Source: WTFY01 sp965205275 (GTDB lineage: Bacteria; Pseudomonadota; Gammaproteobacteria; UBA4575). Taken from it: a stretch of DNA of 64,000 bases. Both the position numbers and the translations under genes were made by a program. The stretch is from the NCBI GenBank assembly GCA_965205275.1, contig OZ242168.1, forward strand, positions 1,736,001 to 1,800,000, given 5' to 3'. Below the pieces are notes generated by a model. The model was not told the origin of the DNA, made no database searches, and saw only the letters and a program-made list of their open reading frames with translations. Below are positions 59,945-64,000 of this stretch, piece after piece (position 1 is the stretch's first letter; each line of letters opens with the position of its first letter).

Positions 59945-61453
59945 TTGAATGAAAATTTAGGAAAAGATGTTTTACCTTCTTTCGTAGACGCACTTGCGAC
60001 TAGACCCGCAAGAATGTTTGTTGATGGAAAATGGGTTTCAGCAGAAGATGACCAAACTTTAGATGTCTACGATCCTGCTACGGGATACGTTATCACTCAA
60101 GTGCCAAATGCAACCGTTAAGGATGTGGATCAAGCAGTTGCTTCTGCGCGCAAAGCATTTGAAGAGGGCGCATGGTCAAATTTCACACCCTCTGAACGAA
60201 GCAAGTTGATTTGGAAACTTGGCGACTTAATACTTGAAAATTTAGATGAATTAGCTCATCTGGAATCGCTTGATGTGGGAAAGCCTATTGGTGTTGCAAC
60301 TGCAGCAGACGTGCCTCTTGCGGCAGATTTATTTCACTATATGGCCGGGTGGGCAACCAAGATCGAAGGCTCAACAATACAGCTTTCCGTACCTTATACG
60401 CCAGGCGCACAATATCATACATACACTACAAGGGAGCCCGTGGGCGTCGTTGCCCAAATCATCCCTTGGAATTTTCCTTTATTAATGGCAGCTTGGAAAC
60501 TGGCGCCTGCATTGGCAACTGGATGTTGTACTGTCCTAAAACTTGCCGAAGAAACTCCTTTAACTGGACTTAAATTAGCAGAACTAATTGAAGAAGCTGG
60601 TATACCAAAAGGCGTAGTGAATATTATAACAGGAGTTGGTGAGATAACCGGTGCAGCACTGGCTGCACATCCCGGAGTCGATAAAGTCGCTTTCACTGGT
60701 TCCACAGAGGTTGGTAAATCTATTCTAAAAGCAGCAGCAGGTAATCTTAAAAAAGTTACTTTAGAGCTTGGTGGTAAATCACCCAACATAGTAATGTCGG
60801 ATGCAGATCTTGATTTAGCCATTCCTGGTGCGGCTAACGCAATTTTTTTCAACCATGGTCAATGTTGCACCGCAGGTTCCAGGTTATATGTTGAGCATAA
60901 AGTTTTTGATGAAGTGGTAAGTGGTGTATCTGAAGTAGCAGCAAATATGAAATTGGGAAAAGGTTTAGATCCATCTACAGAAATGGGTCCATTGGTATCA
61001 GAAACTCAACTGAATCGAGTATGTAAGTATTTAGATTCCGGTTTGAACGAAGGTGCAAAAGCAATTGTAGGAGGGAAACGTAGTGGTGATAGAGGTTATT
61101 TTGTTGAACCTACAGTATTAACTAACACAAAACCTAGTATGAAAGTGGTGCAAGAAGAAATTTTTGGACCTGTTGTTGTTGCTTCGCCTTTTGACCCTGT
61201 CGAATCTGATTTATTGCGACAAGCGAATAACTCAGTCTATGGTTTAGCCGCAGGTATTTGGACAAAGGATATTAGCAAGGCACATAGAGTCGCCAATAAG
61301 TTACAAGCTGGCATAGTTTGGATCAATTGCTACAACATATTTGATGCAGCAATGCCATTCGGGGGATACAAACAATCAGGTTGGGGGCGCGAAATGGGCA
61401 AAGAAGTGTTGAATAACTACACCGAGCATAAGTCTATATGTGTAAATCTTTAG
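59945..61453 (+). CDS. NAD-dependent aldehyde dehydrogenase
   Basis: 502 residues. A TTG start is chosen because AGGAGG sits 6 bases upstream. Catalytic Cys in FFNHGQCCTAGSRLYV, Glu in LELGGKSPNIV, NAD site GPVVVASPF-side and FTGSTEVGKS, Asn in IIPWNFPLLM. It oxidises an aldehyde to the acid. It is in line with the acyl-CoA ligase, suggesting aldehyde to acid to acyl-CoA. 132 bases separate it from the preceding ORF. Confidence 0.95.
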   Translation: MNENLGKDVLPSFVDALATRPARMFVDGKWVSAEDDQTLDVYDPATGYVITQVPNATVKDVDQAVASARKAFEEGAWSNFTPSERSKLIWKLGDLILENLDELAHLESLDVGKPIGVATAADVPLAADLFHYMAGWATKIEGSTIQLSVPYTPGAQYHTYTTREPVGVVAQIIPWNFPLLMAAWKLAPALATGCCTVLKLAEETPLTGLKLAELIEEAGIPKGVVNIITGVGEITGAALAAHPGVDKVAFTGSTEVGKSILKAAAGNLKKVTLELGGKSPNIVMSDADLDLAIPGAANAIFFNHGQCCTAGSRLYVEHKVFDEVVSGVSEVAANMKLGKGLDPSTEMGPLVSETQLNRVCKYLDSGLNEGAKAIVGGKRSGDRGYFVEPTVLTNTKPSMKVVQEEIFGPVVVASPFDPVESDLLRQANNSVYGLAAGIWTKDISKAHRVANKLQAGIVWINCYNIFDAAMPFGGYKQSGWGREMGKEVLNNYTEHKSICVNL

Positions 61454-61645
61454 TAAATGTTCGGTTAGAATTCTATGCATAAATGAAAATATCAAAACAA
61501 TAAGGAACAAACTCTATTTTGACCCCTTGGCGCGTGAACTCAGTAAAATGAACAATCTCAGCTTGATATTTGCATAGGAAAAAAATATTGGGAACAAATC
61601 GGTGACAGCCGAATGCCCGCTTTGGGCCGTTGGCAGTCATTTACT
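61454..61645. other. Convergent gap between the aldehyde dehydrogenase and GFA genes
   Basis: 192 bases with no gene. Expected to hold terminators, but no clear stem with a T-run is visible. Confidence 0.3.
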
Positions 61646-62062
61646 TTATCTTGGGGGAAGTTGCTCGTACTGTGGCAAGGTATTCGGTTCAACATACCAT
61701 ACAGCTTTTGAGTCACAGTAAATATTCTGTATGGGCTTAATGTTCGGATCACTATCAAGAGTGCCTGCTGGTACAATAATAGCTTTACCAGTTTTATCTA
61801 ACCAAGGTAAAGACGAACCACAATTTTTACAAAAGGCAGTTGCAAAATATTTCGGCTCTTCTGGCTCATATCTACCAACATATTCCTCACCACCCAGCCA
61901 TTTAAAATGTTCGGGTAACACTAATATATTTGAGGCAAATGCACTCCCAGTAAATTTTCTACATCGAGAACAATGGCAGTATTGGAATATGCCGTGATTA
62001 TTGGTTATTTCATACGATATCTTAGTGCAGAAACAGCTTCCGACTACCTTTTTGTTAGACAT
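61646..62062 (-). CDS. GFA-family zinc protein (glutathione-dependent formaldehyde-activating-like)
   Basis: 138 residues from the ATG at 62062 with GGGAG upstream; an in-frame ATG 33 bases earlier lacks a site. Zinc-binding Cys pattern: GSCFCTKISYEI, YCHCSRCRKFTGSAFA, and FCKNCGSSLPW. The family is named after an enzyme adding formaldehyde to glutathione, but most members are uncharacterised. It is the last gene of the AT-rich region. Confidence 0.9.
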   Translation of the reverse strand: MSNKKVVGSCFCTKISYEITNNHGIFQYCHCSRCRKFTGSAFASNILVLPEHFKWLGGEEYVGRYEPEEPKYFATAFCKNCGSSLPWLDKTGKAIIVPAGTLDSDPNIKPIQNIYCDSKAVWYVEPNTLPQYEQLPPR

Positions 62063-62555
62063 GACTATTCTCCCGTTTTGTACACTATAGAACACTTTAT
62101 TATAGCCTTATTGAATAGTCGGCCTGCAGAGGCGTATTCTTCAAGGCCTTCCATGATGGCTGCCTTGCGGTTCGAGGTGCGGGCACGCAGGCCGAAGTCC
62201 GGAAGGTTGCTGTCCCGGTGGAACCGGTCCGATCCATTGCTCGGATGCGACCGGCGGTCCGCTTTGTGATCTTGATCTATGCGGGCCTGGCGGCCCCCAT
62301 TTCCTTTGCTGCGAATCACTATATCAAACCGGGAATCCTGTAGGGAATTTTTCCTCCGACACCGACACCGGCGAAATTGTCAGTGCCAGAAATCACTGTG
62401 TGCTGAATCTGCCTGGATGGCTTTCAGGTGCCTCTAGATCACGATCCATGCTATCCCCTGGCAAGCCAGGTTTTGATGCAGGGGCCACACCCTGCCCGGC
62501 GATGGGGAGTCCTGTGTCCATCCCTGCCGGGCCTTGATCCGTGACGCCGTTGCCT
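62063..62555. other. Right edge of the AT-rich island, no secure gene
   Basis: 493 bases. Base composition switches back to GC-rich around 62100-62150. A short rightward frame ending at 62343 (MRPAVRFVILIYAGLAAPIS...) looks like one hydrophobic helix and might be a membrane-protein end; a leftward 84-codon ORF (62065-62319) has no features. Neither is called. No tRNA or repeat matching the left edge was seen. Confidence 0.35.
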
Positions 62556-63347
62556 TCACCTTGACGACGGGCTGTCGAGGCCCGCCAGCTTCTCGACGGC
62601 CCTTTGGTGCAGAATCTGTTCGTAAGCGTTTTTCGACGGTATCCGGGTCGCGCGCGAAAGCAGGTCACGCGCCGGCTCGCGATACTTTTTGTGATTCAGG
62701 AGCAACAGGCCAAGTCCATATTCGACGAGCACCCCTTTCTCTTCGGGCGCGAGTTCGAGGGCTTGTTCGTAGTGTGCCAGCGCGCGCTTTTTTGAAGCGC
62801 CGTACACCATTTTGGCCATGAGTCCGCCGCCGTCGATGGCGCCTGCATGCCAGGCCGCCAGGCTCACATGAGCGGCTGCCATCTCCGGGTCCAGGTCAAG
62901 TGCAGTTTCGATCGCCTTGCGTATTTCCCCCACATACCCTTTTTTGGCGGCTTTCATCCCTCCGATTGCCTGTGCATACCGGCCCATGGCATGGGCCAAC
63001 TGTAAATAGGCTTGCGGACGGGTCGTATCAAGGCGGATCGCCTCTTGCGCCAATCCCATCGCACGCTCCAGCAAAGCCTTTTTTTCATCATTTTCGCCAA
63101 TATAGTGGTGGCCGTGTATGGCCAGCGATCCGGCCGCCAGCGCATAGCCTTCGGAGGTCTGGAGGGCTTCGCCGAGCTCGGCGGCCTCGGTGAACCGACC
63201 TTCAGCAAATGCCATACGGGCCGCTTCAATTGACTGGGCCCTGGCGGCCCCTGCAGGCAGGAGCCCTTGTGCGATGGCCAGGCAGGCGAGGAGTGTAGCG
63301 GTAGCTTTGATCACGGGATTTGAGGTGAATGGATGGCGAGCCAGCAC
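62556..63347 (-). CDS. Exported TPR protein
   Basis: 263 residues. A signal peptide (ATATLLACLAIAQGLLPAGAARA) is followed by TPR-like helical pairs: EAARMAFAEGRFTEAAELGEAL, ERAMGLAQEAIRLDTTRPQAYLQLA, IETALDLDPEMAAAHVSLAAWHAGA, and AHYEQALELAPEEKGVLVEYGLGLLLL. Overall it resembles bacterial proteins with the TPR arrangement of RMDN-like proteins. Periplasmic scaffold or adaptor is likely; the partner is unknown. Base composition is like the housekeeping part. Confidence 0.75.
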   Translation of the reverse strand: MLARHPFTSNPVIKATATLLACLAIAQGLLPAGAARAQSIEAARMAFAEGRFTEAAELGEALQTSEGYALAAGSLAIHGHHYIGENDEKKALLERAMGLAQEAIRLDTTRPQAYLQLAHAMGRYAQAIGGMKAAKKGYVGEIRKAIETALDLDPEMAAAHVSLAAWHAGAIDGGGLMAKMVYGASKKRALAHYEQALELAPEEKGVLVEYGLGLLLLNHKKYREPARDLLSRATRIPSKNAYEQILHQRAVEKLAGLDSPSSR

Positions 63348-63599
63348 TGCCTGGGATCATGCATAAGGAAAGCGAGGCCTGTCAAGTGTTGGTGCGGTGC
63401 TGTCCGGGAAGGGAATTGCAGATAATCCTGACCATCGGTCAGCCGGTGGCTTCAATCCCGGGCTCCCCCGGGTTCCGGTGGGCACCGTCCCGCTGATCAT
63501 GGCCCCGGTCTCATCGACCTTCACCATTATCGTCAAGGCCGCTGCAGTCGCCCCGATCCGGCTCGTATTCTTCAAGGATTCTCAGCGGAGTCCCCGGAC
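63348..63599. other. Intergenic stretch without a recognised gene
   Basis: 252 bases between the TPR gene and the ATPase gene, both leftward, so it should contain the TPR gene promoter. Two short ORFs on opposite strands have no family features. Confidence 0.35.
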
Positions 63600-64000
63600 T
63601 CAGGCGTGATCGAGGATCTGGCTCAGGAACAGTTTGGTCCGGTCGTGTGTGGGGTGATTGAAGAATTCCTGCGGGGTATTCTCCTCGATAATCTCCCCGT
63701 CATCCATGAAAATTACCCGGTCCGCGACGGTTTTTGCAAACCCCATTTCATGGGTCACGCACAACATGGTAATGCCTTCGCTGGCCAGTTCAATCATGAC
63801 TTCAAGCACTTCCTTGATCATTTCCGGATCGAGGGCCGAAGTGGGTTCGTCGAACAACATGATTTTGGGACGCATGCACAGGCTTCGGGCGATCGCGACA
63901 CGCTGTTGCTGCCCCCCTGAAAGCTGTCCGGTGTACTTGCCGGCCTGCTCCGGAATCTTCACCCGTTCAAGGTACTTCATGGCGGTGGCTTCGGCCTCGG
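63600..64000 (-). CDS. Polar amino-acid ABC transporter ATP-binding protein, C-terminal part
   Basis: The gene enters from the right edge; 133 residues are visible. Signature LSGGQQQRVAIARSL, Walker B KIMLFDEPTSALDPEM, H-loop MLCVTHEMGFAKTVADRVIFM and the end GEIIEENTPQEFFNHP are those of GlnQ/AapP/GltL-type ATPases for polar amino acids. The frame continues beyond the ATG at 63980 to the edge, so that ATG is internal; Walker A lies outside the window. Confidence 0.93.
   Translation of the reverse strand, partial: EAEATAMKYLERVKIPEQAGKYTGQLSGGQQQRVAIARSLCMRPKIMLFDEPTSALDPEMIKEVLEVMIELASEGITMLCVTHEMGFAKTVADRVIFMDDGEIIEENTPQEFFNHPTHDRTKLFLSQILDHA

Noticed and set aside
62065..62343. Short ORFs at the right island edge, including a single hydrophobic helix
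   Set aside because: Too short, no ribosome site, no conserved motif.

Overview
The window reads as chromosomal DNA of a gammaproteobacterium, possibly Chromatiales-like. Most of it is GC-rich with dense, often overlapping genes. Typical gammaproteobacterial neighbourhoods are present: def-fmt followed by a DUF4390 gene, ntrY/ntrX-like genes and trkA-trkH; topA-tsaC-hemF; and hisB-H-A-F-E with tatABC and gpmI. I saw no rRNA, tRNA or CRISPR array. The genus cannot be fixed from this sequence.

Region 1 (1-15.6 kb) looks like an uptake-and-oxidation locus. A leftward operon encodes a complete branched-chain-amino-acid-type ABC importer (livG, livH, livM, a binding protein, livF), then a MetX-like alpha/beta hydrolase and a Baeyer-Villiger monooxygenase. 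An NtaA/DszA-type flavin monooxygenase lies beyond. Divergently transcribed are a divergent AlkB-type di-iron monooxygenase, a molybdopterin oxidoreductase, and a flavin reductase fused to a 2[4Fe-4S] ferredoxin. An obvious reading is import, oxygenation, oxidation to an ester and hydrolysis, but the substrate is unknown.

Region 2 (15.6-32.8 kb) is housekeeping: hemB, an amber-interrupted TPR lipoprotein, an OsmC protein, pyrF, hemF, tsaC, topA, def, fmt, DUF4390, an NtrY/NtrX-like pair, potassium uptake (trkA, trkH) and a methyltransferase.

Region 3 (33-44.3 kb) is an accessory, probable defence/mobile region. A small protein resembling the C-terminal PD-(D/E)xK-like part of DUF4143 proteins is translationally coupled to a 1203-residue NACHT/STAND-type NTPase. 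A diverged, frameshifted second copy of the NTPase 3' end lies about 7 kb downstream. Between the two copies are nested IS3-family elements, a higB-higA module bracketed by perfect 45-bp direct repeats, transposase fragments, a DUF6948 gene and a Slam-type outer-membrane protein gene.

Region 4 (44.4-52.3 kb) is housekeeping again: prolyl aminopeptidase, dtd, hisB-H-A-F-E, tatABC and gpmI, closed by a good terminator.

Region 5 (about 52.5-62.1 kb) is clearly AT-rich and probably foreign. It carries acyl-CoA metabolism genes (a thiolase-like protein with a DUF35 partner, acyl-CoA ligase, crotonase-fold protein, aldehyde dehydrogenase), two gene remnants, and small proteins.

Region 6 (62.1-64 kb) returns to GC-rich sequence with a TPR protein and the end of an amino-acid ABC transporter ATPase gene that runs off the window.
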